From contig NC_045145.1 in NCBI RefSeq assembly GCF_008831285.2, positions 23,062,802-23,126,801 of the forward strand: 64,000 nt of DNA, in the 5' to 3' direction. This stretch comes from Nymphaea colorata (Eukaryota > Streptophyta > Magnoliopsida > Nymphaeales > Nymphaeaceae). Below the pieces are notes generated by a model. It did not search any database. It saw only the letters and a list, made by a program, of their open reading frames with translations, and was not told the origin of the DNA. How positions within the stretch are numbered: the stretch's first letter is position 1; each line of letters opens with the position of its first letter. This document shows, one piece after another, positions 46,400-63,552 of this stretch. Made by a program: the position numbers and the translations under genes.

Positions 46400-48843
46400 G
46401 AAGAAGGAAGAAGCGGAGCTGCCATGTAAAAACTGTAAAGATGAATTTGTTCACAGTTAACAAGTCGAGGTCCGAGGATGAACCCAAGAATTGGAAAGAA
46501 AAACAGGCAAAGGGAGAAGAAGGATGCATCTGAATGATTGATGCAACTACGGGGTATTTTAGTTATTTACTCATTCAGCACTGACTTAAATGCGCGGGTG
46601 CCAGTCGCAGATCCCGTCTCGATCACAGCCACGTACACATCTCGTGAGTCTTTTGGAAAATTAGTACATGCCAGACAACTGAGGCAGAAGTACAAACCCG
46701 ACAGTCTAAATTCTTATTCAAATATATTTTAAATAAAATACAAATATTTTAAAATGTTTAGAAATTAATAATTTAATAAAAAACAAGTCTTTTGAAGCTG
46801 TTCTTATAATAATACTGTTTTTTCTACTAATAATATTTTGATATATAATAGCCTATCATTCTTTGCATTATTATAAAAACATTAGTTGACTAAAAAAGAA
46901 AAGTAACTTAATATGTGTGTCTCAGCAAAACATAATCAAGATCATATCTATCTATGTGGTTGGATTGTCCAAAAGTATGGCTAAATTCTTGGAGAACGTA
47001 GACTAGATTACTAATGGCCTTAAATGCTTTGTGAGCTGTAGTAATCCTAGATCTTATACAAGTGAACAGCGAACAATTTGCTAGAGAAGAAATGAGAATA
47101 ATTTTAAATGAATGCGGTGGGAAGGGCGAACGTTCCATGCATGGATTCGTGGAACACAAAGCACATTGAATCTCGAATTTCAACCATTTCTCATTATATT
47201 TTCCACTTTTTTTTTTTTATGATTGAACAGAAGTTCATGGCCAATTCTGCGTAAGCGCCACCTCGTTTATATTTTCAGAAAATTACAATGCATTTCGCAA
47301 AAGGATCTTAGATCTGAGACTAGTTTTTAATGTAAGAATTATTATTTTAGCAAATGTCCGATCTCACAATCACAGATTTCGAATCATTTGTCGAGAGAGA
47401 GAGAGCACCAAACAAGTTCTTCTAAATCTCAGATTTTGAGATCGTTGGATCTTAAATCAGTCCCGGACCTCAGATTTAGGCTATCAAACACAACTTACGA
47501 ACTTAAGAGGCATGTTTACTAATTATGGATACATCTAAAAACCACAGATCCATGAATTTGAAATCCGACCCTCCCACCTTCAAGCTCAGATCCACAGCTT
47601 TTTACATGCAGCGAGAGTAGATGTGACATCTCCTGTTTGCTTAACTCATGTAACCTGGATTTTTTATCACTTTTCGATCTCAAACACCGCAAGGTTGCCA
47701 TTAGAAACTTCGGGGCATGACAAGAACATTACATAGGGTGTCTTGCATGATGTCCCAGGGACATCATGTCCAGTCAAACAAACACGCTTTTAATTGCGGG
47801 TTGGTGCTATAAACCCCTCAAGATTCCTTCCGAGTCTATCTGGACTTTGGTAGGTGGGTAGGAACCCTCCTACCGTCTCTAGATCAAGAATGGTAGGCGA
47901 GCTTTTCATTATTTTGCTTCGTCCACCGGACCAGCACCTACCAGCGCCCCCCCCCCCCCCCCCCGTGAATTTGTATCAGATTGTGTAGACCGATACACAT
48001 TGTATCGGCCGTTACTGATACGATACTTGATTGATATTGGTTCATTTTTAAAATCAATCTAATAACTTAATGTATTTTCAAACTAAGAAATACCGAAAGA
48101 TAAGAATGTGCCGATACTTATCGGCCGATACGTCATGTGTGTAGGCAAACTTATCAAGGCACCGATACCGTCAATTTACAACATTTCTAATAGCAGTTTA
48201 TTTCTCCATGTTATTGCCCCTGTAGGCACAAAAATTAAGAAAGAATTATCAATAGCTTTCAAATTCAAGTGCATTTTTTGTTATGTTAATAAACTTTAAG
48301 CCCGATTTTTTGGACGAGTGTGATTCATTCATAGATCTTGATCTTGTTGTAAAATAAAAATAAATAAAATTCACCTCTATCTGATGGATCTCTCCTTGTA
48401 ATATTAAGACATCCATCGTATCATATTTATGATATTTTTGTTAATAATATCTCCCAACTTCCATTGGGACAACAGCCATCGTATGCCGAAATTACAGTCC
48501 TAGCCTTATGAGTGTCAGCTCCTTGGACCGTCTCCTGTTCCCCGTCTCTTTAGAGTTGCAGGTCATTTCGGAGGATGTAAAGGGTTGAAAAGTCCAAGAG
48601 AAAGTTGGAACTTGGAACTTTTCCCTCTCCAGCAGCCGGGTTCAAATGCCTCTCCCCTACTGCAAGATGGTCTCTTAAAACTCCGTGTTTTGAAGAAAAA
48701 AAGGCTCATTCTCTCCTTCCACCACGTGTGAAGAAGTCCCGTTTCTTTTATTAAACGATCCATCTGGCAGTATTACAAAAGAGGCTTGATTCTCGCGCCA
48801 ATTTTGGTGTCACCTACCTTTGCCATTGCCAACAACCACCACC
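46400..48843. other. Intergenic between divergent TrpB2 and ENO1 genes
   Basis: No gene was seen. Contents include a homopolymer of 18 C at 47947-47964. A stretch at 47975-48185 has 'ccgatac'/'gtatcgg' motifs and ends 'tttacaacattt', and it resembles the end of the 35745-36507 hAT MITE (possible relic). MITE-like sequence near 47400-47700 is related to 22078-22260. The last few hundred bases should hold the ENO1 promoter; no clear TATA box was found. Confidence 0.45.
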
Positions 48844-48936
48844 ATGGCCGCCACCAAACAGCTCTCACACTCGTTCTCTCCGCCCTTCTTATTTCCCTTC
48901 CCTCTCTTTCTCTACCTCGAGATCCTCACTTTCTAG
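48844..48936 (+). CDS. Possible upstream ORF of ENO1, 30 aa
   Basis: The frame starts ATGGCCGCC in a strong context (CCACCATGG) 138 bases before the enolase ATG. It encodes MAATKQLSHSFSPPFLFPFP and ten more hydrophobic residues, then stops at TAG. It is in frame with the enolase start but separated by that stop. It acts as an uORF only if transcription starts upstream of 48844, which the sequence does not show. The coding-like opening also resembles a decayed alternative transit peptide. Confidence 0.3.
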   Translation: MAATKQLSHSFSPPFLFPFPLFLYLEILTF

Positions 48937-48960
48937 CGCTCGTCTGACCGTCGTTTGTAG

Positions 48961-53545
<4,585 letters not shown>

Positions 53546-54515
53546 TATCTATGTTGAAGAAGAAAGGTTGCAAACGAAGTTAAGGGGCCCGATGCACGTA
53601 CAATCATAAGTTTAGGCGTTAAATTTTGTAGAATCAATTTTAGTAGGTGCACTTAGATGTGGATGTCATTTCTGTGCCATTGTTAGCAACTCTGCTGTTG
53701 TAAGTAACATGGTCGCAGCCCTAGGTTCTCTGTTCAAGTTTGACACTGAAAATTAAATAAACACATCTGCTTCTGCATTTCTTTTCGGTTGCGTGCCATT
53801 TACCTAGCATGTCCGATACGCCTTTGTTTCTCGCCAGGATCCACTTTGTAGCTTCATTATGGTCCAAAGATCAGCACGTAACTCTGCCCTGGTATCAAAC
53901 TGTCATAAGTTAGAATGCCTCTGTAGCCACTTAATGCTAGTTTTCCAGAAATGGACTCATTCGTGGGAATCCACTTTTTCCAGGGGAAGCCACTTTTATG
54001 TCACAAATGTACTCTCAATTGGGAAAAGTTCTATCAGTAATGGCCAGGGATAGGTGTGTTTGCTAAAATGAGATCTAGATTCTGGTCCGGCTAACAGTGC
54101 ACGGTGGTAAAATCTTCTATGCATTTTATTCTGTGAAATAATACATGTTGGGGAGTGTCTGGGTAGACAGAATAGTCAAACATATTTGTATATTAGAATT
54201 TTAAGATGATACATCTTGTTATAGTTTTGGAGATAGGACAACAAAATTGATTAACGGCGGTGTCGTGATCCCACCATTTGCGGTCTGAAGGGAGTAGACC
54301 CACAAGATTCAATGTAATGCATCAGTTATGCTACACTCATTGAAGCAAAAATATACAAAATTGATTGACAATACATCTGAGAAAAGCCAGCTGCGAAATA
54401 GCTTCAGATTCTGCAAATTAGAAAAAGCCAATTCGAATATCATAAAACAACAATTTTTCTATAACCTTCCTTGTCTCTCTTCTCTCTTTACTGGCTTTCT
54501 CATTCCTCTTCACAC

Positions 54516-54621
<106 letters not shown>

Positions 54622-55290
54622 CAGGGCATATTCATTTTGGCTATTTTTTACAAGTCCAACCATATGAATGTCTGCACACTGTCCAAAAGTTTTTGTTAGA
54701 AAAATGTGAAAACCCCAATATGTAGAGCAAATTTTATTCGAGTAAAAAGTTTTGCCTCTTGTAAGGTTCCATTGAAACATCAAATTCTCTCTCTTTTATT
54801 GAGTCCGACATTTTTAAGCGTTTGGTCAATTTATTTCGTTAGATCTTTCAAAATACTTGAAACATTTACACACTTAGACGACAGATCTTAAATGAATAAG
54901 TTTGATAAAAGAATTGATCCAATCCAACAGCATTCGCACTTATCACTTTGATGATCTGAACAAGAAATTAGGAGTTGGATTTGGATATGATGTGCGTTCA
55001 GTCCCATGTTGGGGTTTAATAGCACGGAACCCATATATGACTCGTAGACAGGGTTATCCGGATCTATGCTTGACCAGATCTATCGTGAGAAAAGATCATT
55101 TCGAATGTTTACAGGGATCAGAGAAACCAGAAATTATCCACATCCATGATATCTTTATGTGCCCACAGTGAAGGTTCAACCAAGTATGAGCAAGGTCTTA
55201 GTGTGTCACAGATTCAAAATATAACATCTCACTCTGTTTCTCAAACACACACACACACATATACACGCACACGAATGCCAAAAAAAAAAA

Positions 55291-55348
55291 AGAGGACGAC
55301 CTCTCATCCGACTGTCAAAAAAGAGGACGACCTCTCATCCGACTGTCA
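55291..55348. repeat. Two-copy tandem repeat, period 31
   Basis: The unit 'agaggacgacctctcatccg' followed by 'actgtca' occurs twice. Each unit contains a small GAGG/CCTC inverted repeat. No function is apparent. Confidence 0.85.
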
Positions 55349-56050
55349 GGTCTCCTATCTGAAGTGGTTTCTCTGCTATGGGCGAGAGGGAGAGGGAGCC
55401 AACAAAATGGGAATTTCTTTAACAAAATTAAGTGACAAAGAACACAAAAAGTCAGCAAAATAATTAGAGAAAGCAAAGTGAACAAAGAAGCGACCAAACA
55501 AAGGAGGAACAGAGATATGAGAGAGAGAGAGGGGGGAAATCAAAAGCTAATCTGCAGCCGAACACAAAGGTTGACCAAGACTAAAAATTGGAATAGATTC
55601 GTGATTCTTAAAAAATTGGAATAGATTCATGAATCATTATAACATATTGTTCTATAAATTTGTTTTCGAGGTAGGTTCATAGAACAACAACAACTCGTTA
55701 CTGTCGCCAAGCAAGCTCTAAGTTCTCCAGTAGGGAGGCCAAATTTGCATAGTTAGGTTTGTCAAACCATGCTTAGATTAATAAATTTTTAGTTAATATC
55801 CAACTCTATTCCAACTTTTGGCTGCCCATTCGGCCAACTTTGACGGTTTTCACAGCCCACTTCGAGGACTGTAGTTTGAAAGAAAGGATTTGTTTTTTCT
55901 TTTCTAGGACAAAGCCAAAATAAAACTGGAAAACCCAAAAAAAAGCATAGAAACTTGGAAAATAACCATCTAGGGGATTGTTATGAAAAAAGTCGAACAC
56001 TTTTCAGCAAAAGCAAGTTCTTTATTACGACCTTTCACCTGCAATGGTCA

Positions 56051-56115
56051 AAGGGCTCAACCACCATATGGGCACGCGGCATAATATGCCGCGTGTTATA
56101 AGGTGGTTGAGCCTT
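56051..56115. other. Strong hairpin (two perfect stems)
   Basis: The outer stem is GGCTCAACCACC (56054-56065) with GGTGGTTGAGCC (56102-56113). The inner stem is CACGCGGCAT (56073-56082) with ATGCCGCGTG (56086-56095) around a 3-base loop. The stems total 22 perfect pairs, separated by a 7/6-base internal loop. Being symmetric, it could be transcribed from either strand. It could be a small foldback element, a miRNA-like precursor or a stand-alone palindrome. Confidence 0.6.
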
Positions 56116-58011
56116 TTCATCGTCGAAGACAGTAAAAGAGTATAAGATGCAAGTCGCACTCCTTTTCAATTCATGCCTTCTCTTGGCCCACTTAGCCGTT
56201 GACCCTTGCAAATTGACCTGAATATTAGTTCAGCTCATCTTCCCTACCATCTTCCATTCAATCAGATTGAGTAGAGAGCACAGAGAAACACCAGTTTCCA
56301 TCACAAGAGACAGTAATTGATCCAGCACCTTGGGAAAGCGACTGTTTCCTACAAAACAGCTAAGGAAACAAATGCCCAGCAAAGGAAGACCGGCCTGTGA
56401 GAGGACCAACCACCAACCAGCCTCCAAGAATGACTTCTAAGCATGCGTTTGATATACCCAAAATCATCGAATTTTAGAATCAAAATGCTGGTATTTTAAG
56501 AAATTAGAATTATTAAACAAACATGGTATTTTTTTTTCCAGAATTAGGGAACTAAAACTTGGAATTTTGATTCCATTCTAGTTTGAAGAGGAATTATGTT
56601 TATGGATTTTCATTTTTGAATCAAAATTCCATACCATCAAATGTAAATCTTGAGGAAGGAGAGATGCCACTGCCAGAACAACTGCATCTCACCCCAACGT
56701 AATATGCATGGGCACAGCACCCACCAACCACCCCAGAGCACACATATAACACAAAATTTTCAAAATGGAAATATAATTCTCAAGGTGCGATGCCTGATCG
56801 ACGTTGGTTTAACTTAATGCATTTTTTTTGTTTATGCACTTGAACTGAGAGACTTTGTGGCTTATTTGGTGGCGTAAAATTTAGAGATCAAAACTTTTCC
56901 ATCTCTAGAGCCTGTACTAATTTTGTCTTGTGTAAAGAGTTAATGTCCAAATGAGTTGAACTAGCAACCGACTTGTTACCAGCCATCTGCCAAACCCTAA
57001 ATACAAATGCCATCTTCAAGAACATGAAAATTTAGAGAATGGCCCTTGAAATTTTGAAGTTTTTCATCCTATCAAGTATAGAGGTGCATTGATGTAAGCT
57101 CAAGGGAGAGATTTTTACAGCATTAATCTTGAGTCCGACCAGTGGTGGAGGCATATGTAGGCTTGTGTAGGCAACTGACCACATAAACATGTATAAATTA
57201 TTTATTTACATATTAGCACTGCTTAGTCATTAAAACTCGTTTTTTTCTGAAAAAAAATGCAAAAATAAGTCAGCCGTTTAAAACTTTAAAAAATGTCTTT
57301 TTTTAAATGCCAAAATGAAAAAGACACGAAAAATGCCTTTGTTGCATTTTTTATTTTATTTTATGTTTGTGTTTTTGAATGCCAAACTGCTTGTTTTTAT
57401 TTTTCTAATTTTTATTTGTTGCTTATTTACCTATTTTTTCATATTTACGTTATTAGTTTCTCACTTATTTTATTTTTTCTAACTTTTAGATTTTTTCTAA
57501 ATTAAAAAAAAAATACTATACTTTTTCCTTTTTCTAAGAGTCTCCCTATTATATCGAAGAAAAATCTTGTAGGTAGCTTATAAGTTGCATACCCAGCTAC
57601 TTTACAATAACAGAGAGAGGTGGAGACAACAATTTTTCATGAGGGAGTCGAATTATAGTTTCAAAATTTTGACACAATTTTTTATGAGGGGGTCGAATTA
57701 TAATTTCTTCAAAATTTTGACACGAGCCGAAATATTATTTTACAAAATTCTTTATATAGGATACATAAATTTGTTTAAAATTTATATGTAAATTATTATT
57801 TACTTTTTATGGGGAGCTAGGCCTCTGCCAGCCCTCCCCTGGTAACAGCAATGGCACCTGCAGTTAGGCACCTGAATGCAGAACACATAAGCAAAAAAAA
57901 TCTCTCTCTCTCTCTCTCTCTCTTCCCTATTTGCAAGGTTGATCTGCTAACTAATCCTATAACACAATTGCATACAGTTAAACTGTATAGGCTGGCCACA
58001 ATTTCACAGCT

Positions 58012-58227
58012 TCCTCGGCCATATGGATAAGGTAAACTCTTAGCCGCTAGTGGTTCCTTGACACAGTAAACACTAGCCGCTAGTGGTCCGTGCCACCACA
58101 CCTTCCATGGCCAAACGGATAAGGCACACCATGCTCCGCCATTTGGATAAGGGAAACTCTTCCATTACGGGTGCATGTTGATACAGTAAACAGTAGCCGC
58201 TAGTGGTCTGTGCAACCACACCTTCCT
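58012..58227. repeat. Two-copy diverged tandem repeat, period about 122
   Basis: Copies at 58012-58107 and 58134-58227 share 'ggataagg.aaactctt', 'cagtaaaca.tagccgctagtggtc' and 'accacaccttcc'. No coding capacity. Confidence 0.7.
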
Positions 58228-60472
58228 CTCAGATGAGGAAATTCTAAACTCCAGCGGTTACTACCCCATCGATAGAGCTGCAAACACTCCCCATTTGTGG
58301 TGGGGAAACCAAATCATCCTTGGGCGCAGGGACGAGGTGATCTCTTACTATTACTGGTTGCATTGATAAAGTAAACACATGCTGTTGCTTGTTCAAGCAG
58401 GAAATACAGATCTGGTGCAAGCGATTGTCAAGGATATCCACAAATGGTGGAAGCCCTCATCCATTGTTAAGATCCTATGCTTTCGGATAAAGAAGCCCAC
58501 ATCATGTGAGGAGAAGATCGTTGCCCATGATTTTTAGACTGAGGAGAACAAGAATTTCTTTTGAAGAAATCAATTTGCCTCAAAAGTAGAAAATTTTTCC
58601 ACTATCATACGTTTTTGGAATTCAACTTGTACCTTTTTTTTAGAACTTGCACTTGGATTGAAGAACTGCCCAATTAATTTAATCAGAAGACAACTTTACT
58701 TTTTGATTTGGGGATCACATAAGAATATAAATACAAATAAATGGATGGTACAAGCAATAGAATATGAAAAGTTACATACACGAGTGTTTTTCACAAAACC
58801 AACTGAATTATGTTGATGTCTATGTTGAAAAGCATAATGAATGCTCATTATGTTTTTTTTTTTTTTTTCAGTTTTTTGACATGGAAACTGCATTTGTATG
58901 GTTGGTTTTCTAAAAAAATCTCATAGAAATGAAGTACTTGATCGTAGTCTTATGTATTATGTGATATACATATATATGGTATAGTTGAGGGTGAAGCATT
59001 TTATCTTAAGCTATCTTAACAATACTTGGTTAGTCCAACACTTAGAAAAAAGGGTTGAACTTTGAAAATTAAAAATGGAAAGGCAGGATGTGGAAAATAG
59101 CTGATAAAGTACGGACTACTTTGGAAAAATCTACCAAAAGTAATCTTTATTTTCCAAATTAATCAAGGTCCTGCTCGGATTAGGAAGGTCATTAGCAAAA
59201 CATGGTGAAGAAAGCTGAAGAAGATATGCTGCCGGAACTGGTTAAGCTCATTCCCTTAAAGATGAAACCGGCTCATCAACAAGTGGAATGCTAATCGAGA
59301 AAATATTTATATCTGATTGGGAAGAAATTAATATAATAACAAAGTATGCGATTAGTTTAACAATGGCATGGCTATATCAGCACTATTTTTTACAATGAAT
59401 GGATGATATACACAAGGGCGGAACTAAGAATTTTTTGTCATAAGGGTCGAACTATAGTTTCAAATTTTTAACAAGAGCTGATATATTTTTTTTTAATTTT
59501 TTGTATAATTTAAACTATTTATTTTTTTAATGCAAATGATAGTGATGTCCGTATATCTGATTTAGATTGGACATCTAGAACCGTTCCGAAAAAATCAGAT
59601 GTTTAATATCTGATTAGAAAATCAGATTCAGATTCAGATTCAGATATACATAAATATTCAATCAGATTCAGATACGAATTTGGATCAGATTTACTTTTAA
59701 ACAAGTATTCTATATCTAATGCTCTTACATCTTATAAATTAGTCAAATTTGGTTCAGTATTGAGATTCAGTGTCCAAAATGAATGTAAAAATCAAGATAG
59801 ATTCAAATTGTGAAATCAGATTTTTTGTATATATTCAAATCCGAATAAGTGACTATCCGAAAGAAGTAGATGTGCTTAAGTGTATATCTAATTTGAATCC
59901 AAACTGTTGACACTCATAAGAAGTGGAGTTGGCCCCAGCTACCTTCGCCTCCGCCCCTAGATATACATTGGGGTCAATGGCAGGGATCCATAGCCACACC
60001 AGTCAATCAAAAATTTCTTTAAAAGAATTTGAAATTATACTATGAAGATTCAAAAATTAAAATTACATGAGGTGTTCATCCTAAACTTGAACTGGTGACT
60101 GTGTCTCTCAATCTTTAACTCAGGTGCAGATCAAGAAGTCAGGGAAGTCAGACAAAGCTGCTGCTGTAATTAAACACACCACCCTTCACGTCACGTTAAA
60201 ACCTCCTGAAACTTTCCAGAAATTCACTTTACGGCCACTAATTTTTTCGGAAACTCAATTTACGCGCATCCATCGAACGGCCGACGAATTTTCCCAGCAG
60301 TCGACAAGCGCAGACTGCCACGCTCCGACAAACCCTCGGAAAATGAATATCCCCTCCGTCGTCGGCTTCTCTAAAAGACGAAAATGCCCTTATCCACATG
60401 AACTCGACGCGGTCGTCGAACCCGGTGATCGAGGAAGCTGAGTGGCGCATTTGACGGTCAATGCCCTCCGCT

Positions 60473-60485
60473 TGCCACGTCATCA
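60473..60485 (+). promoter_or_regulatory. bZIP-type ACGT element upstream of proline dehydrogenase
   Basis: The sequence TGCCACGTCATCA contains an ACGT core of the G/C-box type, about 125 bp before the TATA box. A paired W-box-like TTGACGGTCAA lies at about 60451-60461. Plant ProDH genes are known to be controlled by group S bZIP factors (sugar starvation, hypo-osmotic response), but through ACTCAT motifs, which I did not find here. Confidence 0.35.
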
Positions 60486-60610
60486 GATGGGTTGAAGTTT
60501 TTAACTCTCGTCTCCTTGAAAGTTGGTTTACGACAGCGCACCTCCGTGGAGGGAAGGTGCAAGAAAAATGGCTTGATCTTGAGGTGACCGCTGCCACCAC
60601 GTAAAATTGT

Positions 60611-60618
60611 TATAAATA
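60611..60618 (+). promoter_or_regulatory. TATA box of the proline dehydrogenase gene
   Basis: The sequence TATAAATA lies 113-120 bp upstream of the ATG at 60731. The implied leader of about 85 bases is CT-rich. Confidence 0.65.
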
Positions 60619-60730
60619 CCAATGGCTCCCTGCTGCTCGCCAGCCAAGCCAACCCCCGGTGTGAACGAAGTCTCGCTCTCTCTTTCCCCTGTTTCTCGTT
60701 CCGTCTCTTAGCACGATTTTCCTATTTTGC

Positions 60731-63552
60731 ATGGCGAACAGAGTCTCTCTCTCTCTGAGGAAGAAGATCCCTCTGAGCGCCGCCGCCCGCTTCCTCTCCT
60801 CCTCCACCACCCCCTCCTCGCCTTTGGATTTGGCCGCCACCGCCGCCCCTCCGCTCGTTCACGAGGCGCTCGTCCACCGGCCGCTGCCGGACAACCTCGG
60901 GCTCGACGACCCGCAGGCTTTGTTCGCGTCGGTGCCTTCGTCCGAGCTCCTGAGGGCCGCGTTTAACCTTTACCTCGCGTCCTGCGGGCCGCTCGTCGAC
61001 GCGGGGTCATGGCTGATGTCGTCGCCGTTTATGAGGATTCCGGTGGTTCGGCAGGCGGTGAAGGTGACGGTGTACGAGCACTTCTGTGCCGGGGAGGGCG
61101 TCAAGGAGGCAGGGGAGACGCTGAGGAAGATGTGGGGTAGGGGGCTGAGGGGGATTCTAGATTATGGGTTGGAGGATGCCGAGGGGAACGAGGATTGCGA
61201 TCGGAATCTCCAGGAGTTCCTCAAGACGGTGGAGTCGACGCCGTCTCTGCCTCCTTCCTCCGTTAGTTCCCTCTCTCTCACGCCTGCTCTCTCTCTCTCT
61301 CTCGCTCGCGTTTTGTTTGAAGTTTGAACACGTTCTGTTTGCTTACGAACTTCTGGCACGATTCCGGCTCCGTGGCGATTTTGGTTAAGCAACTCGTCCG
61401 GAGAAAGTGGGACAAACTGAATTATTTCATCCAGAAATACTATCGATTCACCTCCTTTATATGATACGCGGACGTTCAGGACAGAATCTTAAGATTCCTT
61501 TTTTTTTTTCTTCCTGTTGCTTCTTTTGTGCGTTCATTTTATGGGCTTCTCTGTTTTTACCATTTCGTATTATTCGTGCTGTCTTTTTTTTTTCTTGTTT
61601 CGGAGATTCCTCAAGGAGAATTGAGGAAGCTTCTGGAGAATGATTTTTCTGGCTTGAAGAGTTCTTTATTATTTCCTTATATTTTTTTAATAGGCATCTT
61701 CTTTTTGCTTTTCTGCTTAGTTCTAAAATTTGATTTTATTGAAAACCTGCAGAGTTCTTTTCTATCTTCTGTAATATGGCGTTGTTGGAAAACAATTTGG
61801 ATCTTTCATCTCATGTTTTGTCTAAAAGTGTTTCTGTTTCACATTTGGACAGGTGAGTTTCGCTTGCGTGAAGATCACTGCCATTTGCCCAATACGTTTG
61901 CTAGAGAGAGTAAGCGATCTATTGAGATGGCAACACAAAAACCCTTCAGTTCATCTTCCATGGAAGGTTGATTGCATGCCGGTATTGACCGACTCAAGCC
62001 CCTTGTATCATACCCGTTCGGCTCCACCACCTCTTTCAGACGAGGAGGAAGCTGATCTTCAATTGGCTCATAAGAGACTAGAGAGACTTGCTAGAAAATG
62101 CAGTGAATTGTATCTGCCTCTTCTAGTTGATGCAGAGTACACATCAGTACAGCCTGCGATCGATTACTTCACCTACTCTGCTTCCATTTCCTTTAACAAG
62201 GGAGATGTGCCAATAGTTTTTGGGACGATCCAGGCCTACTTGAAAGATGCAAAAGAGCGACTTGTCAAAGTGGCAGAGGACGCAGAGAGGAGAGGCGTTA
62301 TGGTGGGTCTGAAATTGGTTAGGGGTGCTTACATTAGTAGAGAAACCAAGTTGGCATCGTCTCTGCAAGCTGATTCTCCTATTCATTCATGCATCCGGGA
62401 CACACATGAATGTTATGATTCATGTGCAGCCTTCATGCTTGAGAAGGTTGCAAAAGGTTCTGGATCTGTGGTGCTCGCCACCCACAACATCAACTCTGGT
62501 TGGTAGTTTCAACTCCCTGTCTTCCTCCAACTTTTCTTGATTGTTGACTCCACAGAAGGTTTTGGAATTCTAATTCTTCACCATATATTACTGTTGCATA
62601 ACACGCTATTTCTGTGTGTCAACTGCAGAGAATTTGCAGAAAATTGTGTCCTCAAGCACTTTCCAAATGTGATTTTTTGGATCAGTACTTATGATCTTCT
62701 TTGCTCTTGTTTTGAAATTAATCATTTCCTCACGCCAGGGCTCCTCTCTGATTAGGAACCATGTTCATTTTGGCAGCCATGAATCTCACCGTATCTCAAG
62801 GGATACTATTTTCTTACGTCTGCAATCATGCGAGAAATTGATTACAGACTCCTTAACTTCCCCTTTGGTGTGTCCTACCAAGTGCATGTTGCTACCTTAG
62901 ATAAACCAATTGCAGTTCCCAACACGGTCGACAGATTCCAAATTGACAACTATTGGTGAAGGCACCAACTCCATGATTTATTTAGTCCACAGTCAAAAAA
63001 GTTGTTGATTCCACAGCGTGCTTTGAATATTCGAAATATGGAAAGACGGCAGAAGATTCCTGCCGATCCCCATTATGAAAATGACGGTACAAGCATTTTT
63101 TTTTTTTGAAAATTTCCAGTTGACTATTCTTGAGATTTGACAAATCGAGTGAGAAAGTTCTTTTAAGCACTACCATCCCTGTGTTTTTCCTTTTTTTGCA
63201 TCCAAACCTCTGACTTCAACTGTTTATACTCACAAACAAGAAGTAAACTGATCTGTAATACTTGTTTTTTGAAGTCTAACAAGCTCACCATATCTATGAC
63301 TGTAATTACAGGAAAAGCAGCTGCTGCAAAGGCAGAGGAGCTAGGAATAAGCAAGGGAAATGAAAATCTCCACTTTTCACAGCTCAAGGGCATGGCAGAC
63401 ACCCTCTCCCTTGGGTTGAGAAATGCAGGTTTCCAAGTGAGCAAGTACCTGCCCTTTGGCCCCCTGGAGAAGGTCATCCCTTATCTCCTAAGGAGAGCAG
63501 AGGAGAACAGGGGCCTGCTGTCTACTTCTGCTGCGGACAGGAATCTCATCAC
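60731..63552 (+). CDS. ProDH: Proline dehydrogenase, mitochondrial (3' end outside window)
   Basis: The exons are 60731-61261, 61853-62498 and 63312-63552, joined in phase and ending at donor CAC|gtatgt. The final short exon is not found before 64000, so about 20 residues are missing. Residues 1-30 are Arg/Ser-rich (MANRVSLSLRKKIPLSAAAR), fitting a mitochondrial presequence. The FAD-dependent barrel carries LPLLVDAEYTSVQPAIDYF, LKLVRGAY (near residue 330), ATHNINS and the proline-binding YLLRRAEEN motif (near residue 450). The enzyme oxidises proline to pyrroline-5-carboxylate at the inner membrane and passes electrons to ubiquinone. Exon 1 is very GC-rich, the others are not. The start is the first ATG after the TATA box. 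Confidence 0.92.
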
